Below, in pieces: positions 1-5,623 of a stretch of DNA of 6,374 nt (position 1 is the stretch's first letter; every line of letters begins with the position of its first letter). The notes under the pieces were generated by a model. That model was not told where the DNA came from. It did no database searches and was given only the letters and a program-made list of their open reading frames with translations. This DNA comes from Gorillibacterium sp. GTDB taxonomy: Bacteria > Bacillota > Bacilli > Paenibacillales > NBRC-103111. Position numbers and translations under genes: made by a program. The stretch covers positions 1 to 6,374 of the forward strand of contig JACMJI010000180.1 of NCBI GenBank assembly GCA_014380705.1. Reading direction: 5' to 3'.

Positions 1-138
1 CTCACTTACATGATTGGCAGTGAGGACGATGTGGGGTTTGTGAAAAGTTAGGGTTTTGGCTTTCGGATGCTGAAACTGAAAATGGAGTAGCGGACGGTTA
101 GGGTCAACGGTGATGCATGAATCTGCTCGTATGGTCAT
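1..138 (-). CDS. Partial CDS (N-terminus only), possibly aminodeoxychorismate synthase component I (PabB-like)
   Basis: The ATG at 138-136 opens a frame of 46 codons that stays open to the left edge. The start overlaps the stop of the AraC gene in an ATGA arrangement. An AGGAG sequence inside the end of the AraC gene lies 5 bases before the ATG, so translational coupling is likely. The visible N-terminus has a hydrophobic LLHFQF strand, then LTFHKP, then HIVLTANHVSE. This pattern (FxF, LxFxxP, a hydrophobic stretch with an alanine, then xVxEV) resembles the start of PabB-type chorismate-binding enzymes, which make 4-amino-4-deoxychorismate for folate. The catalytic chorismate-binding domain lies outside the window, so the function is only a family-level guess. 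That the frame is coding is much more certain than its identity. There is no obvious link between folate synthesis and the neighbouring sugar regulator. Confidence 0.6.
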   Translation of the reverse strand, partial: MTIRADSCITVDPNRPLLHFQFQHPKAKTLTFHKPHIVLTANHVSE

Positions 139-986
139 GGATTCTCCTGGCTGTTCTTGCGATATTTTTGCGGTGATGAACCGATGGCTGCTTTAAATAC
201 TCGACCGAAGTGAGTTACGCTCTGATAGCCTACCTGCAGTGCAATCTCTGTCACACTGAGATCCGTTTCCTGAAGCAGCTTGCGAGCTTCTTCAATTCTG
301 ACGTGATTCATGTAGGATATGATGGAAAGTCCAGTCACTTGAGTAAAGATTCTGCTCAAATAAAAGGGACTGATATGAAATAAATTCGATAGCTGGCCAA
401 GGGTTAATGTATCGGCATAATGCGTACCAATATACTGGGCCACCTCAGACACTTTATGATGCAAGGAGTTGGGATAATCGGCAATTTCTGTTGGTCGCCC
501 TTCCGTCATACGCAATAAAATGATGAGTAGCTCCGATAGTAGAAGTCTAGTGTATGCCTCATGACCCGTCTGCCTTGTCTCCTGCTCGGTCAGCATCTTC
601 GTCATAAGTGCGCGAACAGCGCCCTGCTCCTTCTGATTAAGCCGCAAGAGCGGGAATCGAGCAAAAATATTCGTTACTTCTGTTTCCCATTGCGGCAGGA
701 GATTTCCAATCGCTTCCTTGCGAAAGTTAATCAATATCCTTTCATGCGAGCCCTTGCGCGTGCTTGTTGTTTTATGGAGCGCATGTACAGGGATGAGGAT
801 AAGGTCACCTTTACGAACATGATAAGCGCGATCCTTAATAAAATAACAGCGTTCACCAGAGAGCAAGTAATAAATTTCCCAGGCATCATGAAAATGATGT
901 TGATCCATATTAAATTCATCTGTTCGTTTAGCCAATTCAATCGTAAATAGTGAGTTAATGGGTGCAAGCTCTCCGTGATCATTCAT
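135..986 (-). CDS. AraC/XylS-family transcriptional regulator with N-terminal cupin sensor domain
   Basis: A 283-residue regulator, a usual length for one-component AraC sugar regulators. Residues ~15-90 form a cupin-like sensor: HHFHDAWEIYYLLSGE (30-45) is the typical histidine-rich entry strand, and KGDLILIP (59-66) is a later strand. Residues ~177-277 are the AraC DNA-binding domain. Helix-turn-helix 1 lies at about 194-215 (LTLGQLSNLFHISPFYLSRIF) and helix-turn-helix 2 at about 244-265, followed by the signature GYQSVTHFGRVFK and SPQKYRK. The ATG at 986 was chosen because AGGGAGGGG (1002-994) lies 7 bases upstream; a GTG at 989 would have a 4-base gap and add one residue. The control region ahead of this gene is repeated in front of the GH4 alpha-galacturonidase gene. 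The inferred role is therefore activation of oligogalacturonide use plus autoregulation. The ligand is unknown. Confidence 0.95.
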   Translation of the reverse strand: MNDHGELAPINSLFTIELAKRTDEFNMDQHHFHDAWEIYYLLSGERCYFIKDRAYHVRKGDLILIPVHALHKTTSTRKGSHERILINFRKEAIGNLLPQWETEVTNIFARFPLLRLNQKEQGAVRALMTKMLTEQETRQTGHEAYTRLLLSELLIILLRMTEGRPTEIADYPNSLHHKVSEVAQYIGTHYADTLTLGQLSNLFHISPFYLSRIFTQVTGLSIISYMNHVRIEEARKLLQETDLSVTEIALQVGYQSVTHFGRVFKAAIGSSPQKYRKNSQENP

Positions 987-1012
987 CACAATACCCCTCC
1001 CTGCTTCATCCC

Positions 1013-1041
1013 ATTATAGCAAGTAAAGTTGAACTTTTCAG
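1013..1041 (-). promoter_or_regulatory. Candidate promoter of the AraC-family gene
   Basis: On the minus strand there is a perfect TATAAT (-10, 1018-1013) preceded by TGC, which makes an extended -10. A 17-base spacer separates it from CTGAAA (-35, 1041-1036). Transcription would start near 1006, giving a leader of about 20 bases before the ATG at 986. The -35 box falls inside the palindromic core of operator copy A, so anything binding that operator would probably affect this promoter. Autoregulation is inferred. Confidence 0.6.
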
Positions 1042-1110
1042 CAAGAATTGTTGAAGTTGGCGTAAATCAAACTATATATGGCGTAGACCAATCATTATTA
1101 TCCTTAATTT
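1028..1110 (+). promoter_or_regulatory. Operator/promoter module, copy A (repeated at 3837-3919)
   Basis: By hand alignment this stretch is about 80% identical to 3837-3919, including a 23-base identical block (1035-1057 with 3844-3866). It contains two GTTGAA half-sites at 1028-1033 and 1050-1055, 22 bases apart (two helical turns), as expected for an AraC-type operator. It also contains the near-palindrome TTCAGCAA-GAA-TTGTTGAA (1037-1055). A rightward promoter-like pair is conserved between both copies: TTGAAG (1051-1056), 18 bases, TATATG (1075-1080). In copy A this promoter would point away from the AraC gene, yet no convincing gene follows for over 340 bases. The binding protein is inferred to be the adjacent AraC regulator. 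Confidence 0.6.
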
Positions 1111-1141
1111 GGATTTTGTAAAATAATGAGGAGATTAGAAA

Positions 1142-1181
1142 GGGCTTATAGCAAAGCGTGTAGCCACTCTACCTTAAGCCC
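1142..1181. repeat. Inverted repeat / hairpin
   Basis: GGGCTTA (1142-1148) pairs with TAAGCCC (1175-1181), and inside it GTAG (1160-1163) pairs with CTAC (1169-1172). No uridine tract follows on the plus strand, and only TTTCT follows on the minus strand. It could be a weak terminator for transcripts initiated at operator copy A, or a remnant structure. Confidence 0.35.
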
Positions 1182-1400
1182 CTCTATTAATCAAACGCAG
1201 GTTTCATTTTATATAGTCCTTATTCCGTACCTGTCGGTGTCAGGTGGACAGCCATCCCGCCACTCGGCAGAAGCTGCGCTGGAAGATGGTCGCCTCCAGT
1301 AGGGTTTTTCTGCACATCGAATACCCGGCGGAAGTTTTAGGTGTTTATAATGGCTTAGCTGATGGAGCAAATGTTCTTTTCTATTTTTATTTCTGCACCG

Positions 1401-1428
1401 TTGCCGTTCCGAATAGATTAGGTATAAA
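1401..1428 (+). promoter_or_regulatory. Weak candidate promoter of the LysM-propeller gene
   Basis: TTGCCG (1401-1406) and TATAAA (1423-1428) are separated by 16 bases. The predicted transcript start would fall next to the Shine-Dalgarno sequence GGGAGG (1436-1441), which is tight. An isolated TATAAT at 1346-1351 without a good -35 box is an alternative. Sporulation sigma factors were not distinguishable by eye. Confidence 0.25.
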
Positions 1429-1450
1429 GCGGTTTGGGAGGCTTCAACTC

Positions 1451-3268
1451 ATGCAAACATTTTATACCGTACGACCTGGTGATACGCTTTCGGCTATCGC
1501 CAAAAGGTGGGAGGTGCCTCTACCTGCTATCCTTGCAGCGAATCAGGCAGCTCCACCGTATTCAATTTACCCCGGACAACAGATTTCTGTACCGTCAATT
1601 GTGGTCACTGTACAGGTGAAACCCGGGGATTCTCTCTATTCTTTAGCGCAAGCTTATGGAATTCCTCTATCTGTGATCATAGAAGCGAATCAACTCCGAC
1701 CACCTTACACTATCTACGCGGGTCAGTTGCTGCTCGTCCCGCCGGGCGTAACCTACTATGTGGTGCAGCCAGGAGATACGCTTTATTCGTTGGCCGGTAG
1801 GTACAACGTGGGCACAGCGGGTGTTCGCAAACCAGAGCTCATCCGCTTAGCTAATCGTTTGCCTAATGATGCGATCTATGCAGGAATGCGTATCATCATT
1901 CCCTATGCGCCTCCGGGTGGAGTTGGAGCGATCGCTTATACTGCAAGTTGTGGGGGAGCATTTAACTTGTGGTTATATGATCCAACAAGCGGGCAAAATC
2001 GAGCGATTGGCGGGCAACAGGCAGCTGAACATTCAGTTCCCTACTGGTCACCGGACAATCGCCGAATCGCATTTATTGGGAGTCAGGGCGTGCTGTTCGT
2101 TCTGGATGTTCTTCTAGGTACAAACCTCAGGATAGATCAGATTAAGCCCTATACTACCCTTACCTGGTCCCCTGACAGCAGACGGCTAGGTTACACAAAG
2201 CCGAATGGAATTGTCCTATATGATTTACAAACCTTTTCTTCCACAACTATGCCCCTACCTGGAGCGCGGCAAGTGCAGTGGTTCCCCTCCGGTGATAAAT
2301 TACTGTTCACTGCCCAGGACAATACAGGCGTAGAACAACTCTATGAGATCCGTACGAATGGAACAGAACATCGACAAATCACTCGTAATCGGGAAGGTGC
2401 CATGAATAATATGGAACTCTCCCCAAATGGCGCATATGCACTCTTCACATCACCCGGCGCAAGCATCTCTATCATCTATGTCGTGGAGTTAGCCTCAGGG
2501 AATATCAACAGCCTGACAGGAAGCACACAGGCTAAAAATTATCATCCTAAATGGTCCCCCGATAGCACTTCCATCGGCTTTAGCGCGACTGAATATTCCG
2601 ATCGAAGAGGATACTTCTCTACCATTCGGACGGAACGCCGGCAAGGAGGCAATCAACAAGTACTATCTGTATCCGATTGCTTCAGCACTCCAGTTAGTTG
2701 GTCACCTGCCGGAGAGGCGATTGCCTATCTCTCTGGCTGCACAGACCAAGGGCAAACAAACGAGCTATGGGTCGTTCATTTACGCCATCCTGCCCCTGTC
2801 CGCGCCATTGCTGGGGCTGGTGCTATCACTGCCTTGCAATGGTCACGCGGAGCAATTCCCCGTCTAGGAACGGCATTCTTCAGTAGTGCTGCTTACAAGG
2901 TCGCTTTCCCATATCCATCTGATTGGCGCCGTGTCAATGAAACTCGGTATGAAGGGGTCGCTGGCTTCTTCCAAATCTCCGCCATATCCAGCGACCAGCC
3001 CCTACAAGAATTATGCCGCACCGAAGCTTATCACAGGTTAATGCCTTACGGCTCATCGCCGCGGATCGTTCCTGCAAGGGTACAAGGACGTGAAGCCTGT
3101 TACATCTTCCCCTCGGCAGACCAATCGCCTGAGCTGCGAGGGCAAGCTGCGCTGATTGCTGAATACCCTGAGCCTGTTGCGATCAATGGAACCACATACA
3201 ATTACTTCATCCTGTGGGCTACCCAACCCTACATTCAAATGATGGTCAACGGCTTAAGATTCTTATAG
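1451..3268 (+). CDS. Three-LysM, WD40/TolB-like beta-propeller protein with C-terminal domain of unknown function
   Basis: A 605-residue protein. The ATG at 1451 was chosen because GGGAGG (1436-1441) lies 9 bases upstream and the first LysM starts at residue 4; the frame is open back to 1244, but that part has no ribosome binding site and no recognisable domain. LysM repeats at about 4-48, 52-97 and 102-151 each have the VxPGDTL/SLxxLA core and a conserved IYxG turn; they bind N-acetylglucosamine-containing glycans such as peptidoglycan. Residues ~160-470 form a propeller with TolB/PD40-type WSPD motifs at about 199, 239, 277, 323, 368, 417 and 464, consistent with six or seven blades. Residues ~480-605, starting KVAFPYPSDW, form a separate domain loosely reminiscent of PsbP-like folds; this is a guess. 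No signal peptide or membrane segment is seen. LysM at the extreme N-terminus without a signal resembles spore proteins such as SafA and YaaH, so a role in the spore coat or cortex is possible but unproven. Confidence 0.9.
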   Translation: MQTFYTVRPGDTLSAIAKRWEVPLPAILAANQAAPPYSIYPGQQISVPSIVVTVQVKPGDSLYSLAQAYGIPLSVIIEANQLRPPYTIYAGQLLLVPPGVTYYVVQPGDTLYSLAGRYNVGTAGVRKPELIRLANRLPNDAIYAGMRIIIPYAPPGGVGAIAYTASCGGAFNLWLYDPTSGQNRAIGGQQAAEHSVPYWSPDNRRIAFIGSQGVLFVLDVLLGTNLRIDQIKPYTTLTWSPDSRRLGYTKPNGIVLYDLQTFSSTTMPLPGARQVQWFPSGDKLLFTAQDNTGVEQLYEIRTNGTEHRQITRNREGAMNNMELSPNGAYALFTSPGASISIIYVVELASGNINSLTGSTQAKNYHPKWSPDSTSIGFSATEYSDRRGYFSTIRTERRQGGNQQVLSVSDCFSTPVSWSPAGEAIAYLSGCTDQGQTNELWVVHLRHPAPVRAIAGAGAITALQWSRGAIPRLGTAFFSSAAYKVAFPYPSDWRRVNETRYEGVAGFFQISAISSDQPLQELCRTEAYHRLMPYGSSPRIVPARVQGREACYIFPSADQSPELRGQAALIAEYPEPVAINGTTYNYFILWATQPYIQMMVNGLRFL

Positions 3269-3278
3269 TCGCCACTCC

Positions 3279-3350
3279 TGAGGTTGTCCGCAAACAGAAC
3301 GTCATTGTCTATACTTGGGCGTCGCTGTGCGTTTAATGACGTTAACCTCA
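3279..3350. repeat. Nested inverted repeat downstream of the LysM gene
   Basis: TGAGGTT (3279-3285) pairs with AACCTCA (3344-3350), and AACGTCATT (3298-3306) pairs perfectly with AATGACGTT (3335-3343). The two right-hand arms are directly adjacent, while a 12-base bulge separates the two left-hand arms. The position, 10 bases after the stop codon, suits a 3'-end structure, but no uridine tract follows (TTCTATACC). It is either a poor terminator or a stabilising hairpin. Confidence 0.5.
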
Positions 3351-3431
3351 TTCTATACCTGTTTCTTATCGCCTTCCTGACGTTCGATTCAGTTTTCAGT
3401 TTATTGCTGGTGAAGCGGAGGAAATGGCAGA

Positions 3432-3624
3432 GTGAATAAGTGGAAATTTCCAGTTAAAATCATTAAAAAACTCCATTAGCCTATAAATAAATGGATTTTT
3501 CAAGCTATTTCAGATGATTCCGTCCAGTTTTGATGAATAATTCAAAAATAACTGGATAAATCCATTTATAAAGTCTCAGGACGATGTCATGGTTCAAATT
3601 AACATGCATTTTCCACTTATTTCA
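3432..3624. mobile_element. MITE-like nested palindromic element (no coding capacity)
   Basis: The outer arms AATAAGTGGAAA (3435-3446) and TTTCCACTTATT (3610-3621) are perfect 12-base inverted repeats, extendable to TGAA/TTCA with one bulge. Within them are a second inverted pair, TATAAATAAATGGATTT (3482-3498) against AAATCCATTTATA (3558-3570) with a 4-base insertion, and a third, CCAGTTTTGA (3524-3533) against TCAAAA...AACTGG (3542-3555). The whole AT-rich unit of about 190 bases could fold into one long cruciform, as small non-autonomous elements do. No open frame or transposase is present. Target-site duplications are not clear by eye, so mobility is inferred. A structured RNA or attachment-type site is the alternative. 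Confidence 0.5.
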
Positions 3625-3712
3625 ATCCTAACAAAGAAGATTACGGCTAGGAGCCAGCTTTACCTCCAATAAAATTTCATGACAAATTTAATGCAACGCT
3701 AATGATAAGAAG

Positions 3713-3728
3713 TGCCGCCTTAGCGGCA
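3713..3728. repeat. Short GC-rich hairpin
   Basis: TGCCGC (3713-3718), loop CTTA, GCGGCA (3723-3728), extendable by one G-T pair. It is not followed by a uridine tract on either strand. It lies 20 bases before the terminator/attenuator-like cluster at 3749-3812, just after a weak promoter-like pair (ATGACA 3679-3684, AATGAT 3701-3706). Confidence 0.4.
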
Positions 3729-3748
3729 TGGCATTCTAATATAAGAAC

Positions 3749-3812
3749 AAGGGGAACGTTAGGGGTCAAATTACTCTGACGTTCCTCTTTGCATGGAAAC
3801 ACCCCTTTTTCT
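3749..3812 (+). terminator. Terminator or attenuator-like cluster with mutually exclusive hairpins
   Basis: Hairpin 1: GGGGAACGT (3751-3759) pairs with ACGTTCCTC (3779-3787), with one G-T pair. Hairpin 2: AAGGGG (3749-3754) or AGGGGT (3761-3766) pairs with ACCCCTT (3801-3807), which runs straight into TTTTTCTCTT. Hairpin 2 has the intrinsic-terminator layout, and the G run 3751-3754 can serve only one of the two structures. The simplest reading is a terminator protecting the lplD promoter from upstream transcription, perhaps the original terminator of the LysM gene now separated from it by the palindromic element. A regulated leader is also possible. Confidence 0.5.
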
Positions 3813-3836
3813 CTTGATCAGCGGAATTTTGATATC

Positions 3837-3919
3837 GTCGAAGTTTTCAGCAAGAATTGTTGAAGTCACCTTAAATCCAACAATATATGTCGTGCAGCAA
3901 TTATTATTTTGCCTTAATG
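3837..3919 (+). promoter_or_regulatory. Operator/promoter module, copy B, upstream of lplD
   Basis: Second copy of the module at 1028-1110. Half-sites GTCGAA (3837-3842) and GTTGAA (3859-3864) are 22 bases apart. The near-palindromic core is identical to copy A. The promoter TTGAAG (3860-3865), 18 bases, TATATG (3884-3889) would start transcription near 3896, leaving a leader of about 58 bases before the lplD ATG at 3954. The downstream half-site overlaps the -35 box, the usual arrangement for an AraC-type class II activator. Control by the AraC-family protein at 135-986 is inferred from the shared sequence. Confidence 0.65.
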
Positions 3920-3953
3920 TAAGTCTAAGTAAATGATCAGCGGGGGTACAAAG

Positions 3954-5345
3954 ATGAGTGAACAAACACATCGTGACATCAAAATCGCTTACATCGGAGG
4001 AGGATCGCGCGGTTGGGCCTGGGGGTTAATGGGGGATCTAGCGGGGGAAAAAGCTATTTCCGGCACAGTTGCGCTTTATGATATTGATTTTTCTGCTGCT
4101 AAGGACAACGAAATCATTGGAAATCAATTAAATGAACATCCAGATTCGATTGGAAAATGGACCTATGAGGCTTTCCGTTCCCTACCTGATGCGCTAAAAG
4201 GGGCAGATTTTGTCATTATCTCCATTCTACCGGGTACCTTTGACGAGATGCACTCTGACGTCCACCTTCCTGAAGAATATGGTATCTACCAATCTGTCGG
4301 TGACACCGTCGGTCCCGGGGGTATCATTCGAGCTCTGCGCTCCATTCCCATGTATGTTGAAATTGCCGAAGCCATTCGCGATCACGCTCCCGCCGCTTGG
4401 GTAATCAATTATACAAATCCGATGAGCCTGTGTACACGCACATTATATGAGGTTTTCCCAGAAGTTAAAGCCTTTGGCTGCTGTCATGAGGTTTTTGGTA
4501 CCCAGCAATTAATGGTAGAAATGCTTGAAGATATGTGCGGGATCAAAAGAGTAAACCGTCGTGACATCGAAGTCAATGTGCTCGGCATTAATCACTTTAC
4601 CTGGCTGGATCGGGCATCCTATAAGGGAATGGATCTCTTCCCCATCTACCGTGAATTCGCTAATAAATATGCCGAAACCGGCACGGGGGACAACTCACAG
4701 ACAGACCACTGGTTAAACAGTTTCTTTGGTTCGGGTAACCGAATTCATTTCGACCTGTTCCGTCGCTATGGAGTTATTGCAGCAGCGGGTGACCGGCATC
4801 TTGCCGAATTTATGCCTCATTCTTGGTATCTCTCTAGTCCAGAACGGGTTCATGAGTGGAAAATAGGTCTTACACCCGTCTCGTGGCGTAAGGAAAACCG
4901 TAAAAATCTACTGATCCGGAGCAAAAAACTAATCGATGGCACCGAGAAAATGACACCAAAGCCAAGTGGCGAGGAAGGTGTAGAAATGCTCCTTGCCTTG
5001 CTTGGTTCTGGACGAATCATTACGAACGTGAACTTGCCAAATCGTGGTCAAATAACCAACCTACCACTCGGGGCCATTGTTGAGACCAATGCCGTCTTTG
5101 GTGCCAACTTAGTACAGCCGTTGTTAGCCGGGGCGCTTCCTGAAGCTGTCAATAACCTGGTAATTCGTCACTTGTACAATCAGGAAACCACCCTTCAGGC
5201 AGCACTCAAAAAGGACAAAGCCGTTGCATTCCGTGCTTTCGCAAATGATCCCCTGGTATCCATTCTAGCTCCTAATCGCGCTGAGGAACTATTCAACAGG
5301 ATGTTGGACAACACCAAGGCTTATTTGCCCGGCTGGGAACTGTAA
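3954..5345 (+). CDS. lplD: GH4 alpha-galacturonidase (LplD-like)
   Basis: A 463-residue glycoside hydrolase family 4 enzyme, close in length and sequence pattern to B. subtilis LplD. GH4 enzymes use NAD+ and a divalent metal (usually Mn2+) to cleave by oxidation at C3 and elimination. Visible features: a Rossmann motif IGGGS (14-18) with acidic D43 and D45 after strand 2; GVGDTVGPGG-type loop at about 116-123; NYTNP (152-156); C177-H178-E179-V180, the CHEV motif typical of alpha-galacturonidases; and GINHFTW, with H214 as the second metal ligand beside C177. The expected reaction is removal of alpha-linked galacturonate from short oligogalacturonides in the cytoplasm (no signal peptide). The ATG at 3954 follows GGGGG (3942-3946) by 7 bases; an in-frame ATG at 3933 would bury that site. 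The gene lies directly behind operator copy B and appears monocistronic, with a terminator at 5485-5538. No transporter gene is next to it. Confidence 0.95.
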   Translation: MSEQTHRDIKIAYIGGGSRGWAWGLMGDLAGEKAISGTVALYDIDFSAAKDNEIIGNQLNEHPDSIGKWTYEAFRSLPDALKGADFVIISILPGTFDEMHSDVHLPEEYGIYQSVGDTVGPGGIIRALRSIPMYVEIAEAIRDHAPAAWVINYTNPMSLCTRTLYEVFPEVKAFGCCHEVFGTQQLMVEMLEDMCGIKRVNRRDIEVNVLGINHFTWLDRASYKGMDLFPIYREFANKYAETGTGDNSQTDHWLNSFFGSGNRIHFDLFRRYGVIAAAGDRHLAEFMPHSWYLSSPERVHEWKIGLTPVSWRKENRKNLLIRSKKLIDGTEKMTPKPSGEEGVEMLLALLGSGRIITNVNLPNRGQITNLPLGAIVETNAVFGANLVQPLLAGALPEAVNNLVIRHLYNQETTLQAALKKDKAVAFRAFANDPLVSILAPNRAEELFNRMLDNTKAYLPGWEL

Positions 5346-5362
5346 TTGCTAGAAGAAACGGG

Positions 5363-5425
5363 TACCGTTCTTATTGGACGGTTCATCCAAAGCTAGCTGA
5401 AGCCAATTTAGATCATTGAACGGTA
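5363..5425 (+). repeat. Structured 3' region after lplD
   Basis: TACCGTTC (5363-5370) and GAACGGTA (5418-5425) form a perfect 8-base inverted repeat that encloses a smaller hairpin, TTGGA (5374-5378) with TCCAA (5386-5390). The short palindrome AACGG-GTA-CCGTT (5358-5370) competes for the left arm. It lies 17 bases after the lplD stop and lacks a uridine tract on the plus strand. The seven-A run at 5431-5437 would be a U run on the minus strand. Confidence 0.4.
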
Positions 5426-5451
5426 GACCTAAAAAAAGTACAGGAGCTAGC

Positions 5452-5505
5452 ATGGCTAACAGCTGCTTGCCAGATCATGAAAAAGATCGCACCCCATTAG
5501 GCTAA
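5452..5505 (+). CDS. Possible 17-codon small ORF
   Basis: CAGGAG (5441-5446) lies 5 bases before an ATG at 5452 that opens a 17-residue frame (MANSCLPDHEKDRTPLG). Its stop (5503-5505) falls in the loop of the terminator hairpin at 5485-5538. Start signal and spacing are good, but the frame is very short and resembles nothing known. It may be chance, a leader-like peptide or a remnant. Confidence 0.2.
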   Translation: MANSCLPDHEKDRTPLG

Positions 5506-5538
5506 GATAGACTAATGGATGCGATCCTATATATTTTT
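5485..5538 (+). terminator. Intrinsic terminator after lplD
   Basis: GATCGCA plus CCATTAG on the left arm (5485-5500) pair with CTAATGG plus TGCGATC on the right arm (5512-5526), with a small internal asymmetry and an 11-base loop. The tract CTATATATTTTTC follows on the plus side. AAAAA precedes the stem, so it may also work on the minus strand. It separates lplD from the DinB-family gene. Confidence 0.75.
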
Positions 5539-5569
5539 CGATCAGAAGAAGGAAACACTCGTTCGCATG

Positions 5570-5583
5570 TCGTATACTTAAAT
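5570..5583 (+). promoter_or_regulatory. Probable -10 region of the DinB-family gene (14-base motif shared with 6247-6260)
   Basis: TCGTATACTTAAAT occurs here and again, exactly, at 6247-6260, in each case 55-70 bases before a start codon. It contains TATACT (5573-5578), a good -10 box. No good TTGACA-like -35 box lies at the right distance (GAAACA at 5552 is poor), so the promoter may need an activator or use an alternative sigma factor. Confidence 0.45.
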
Positions 5584-5623
5584 AGATTGTGGAAATATTT
5601 AACGATAAGGAGGCTGAACGAAG

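Larger units (their letters stand above)
1111..1450. other. Gene-poor intergenic stretch between operator copy A and the LysM gene
   Basis: No well-supported gene is seen. The stretch holds a hairpin (1142-1181), a 59-codon plus-strand frame from ATG 1126 without a ribosome binding site, and a 38-codon minus-strand frame (1336-1220, closed by stops on both sides). That minus frame reads like a protein tail ending MAVHLTPTGTE, and could be a remnant of a lost gene or chance. The frame of the LysM gene stays open leftward to 1244, but the extension lacks a start signal and resembles no known domain. Confidence 0.5.

Noticed and set aside
561..950. Plus-strand frame of 129 codons opposite the AraC gene
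   Set aside because: It lies wholly antisense to a well-supported regulator, with no family resemblance and no start signals.
1126..1302. Plus-strand frame of 58 residues from ATG 1126 after operator copy A
   Set aside because: No ribosome binding site before the ATG, unusual composition, and no recognisable family; it might be a decayed target gene, but this cannot be supported.
1220..1336. Minus-strand 38-codon frame reading like a protein C-terminus
   Set aside because: Bounded by stops at both ends, with no start signal or recognised family; mentioned only as a possible remnant.
1244..1450. 69-codon N-terminal extension of the LysM gene from a GTG at 1244
   Set aside because: No ribosome binding site at 1244 and no recognisable domain, whereas ATG 1451 has GGGAGG at a good distance and begins directly with a LysM domain.
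3815..3943. Ten-base direct repeat TGATCAGCGG at 3815-3824 and 3934-3943
   Set aside because: It contains a common palindromic hexamer and is short; the second copy overlaps the lplD Shine-Dalgarno region, so chance is the simplest explanation.
3933..3953. Earlier ATG for lplD at 3933
   Set aside because: No Shine-Dalgarno upstream, and it would place the GGGGG site inside the gene; ATG 3954 has it 7 bases upstream.
3771..3971. Minus-strand frame of 66 codons across the lplD promoter
   Set aside because: It overlaps operator copy B and the terminator cluster; the sequence is low-complexity and unlike any family.
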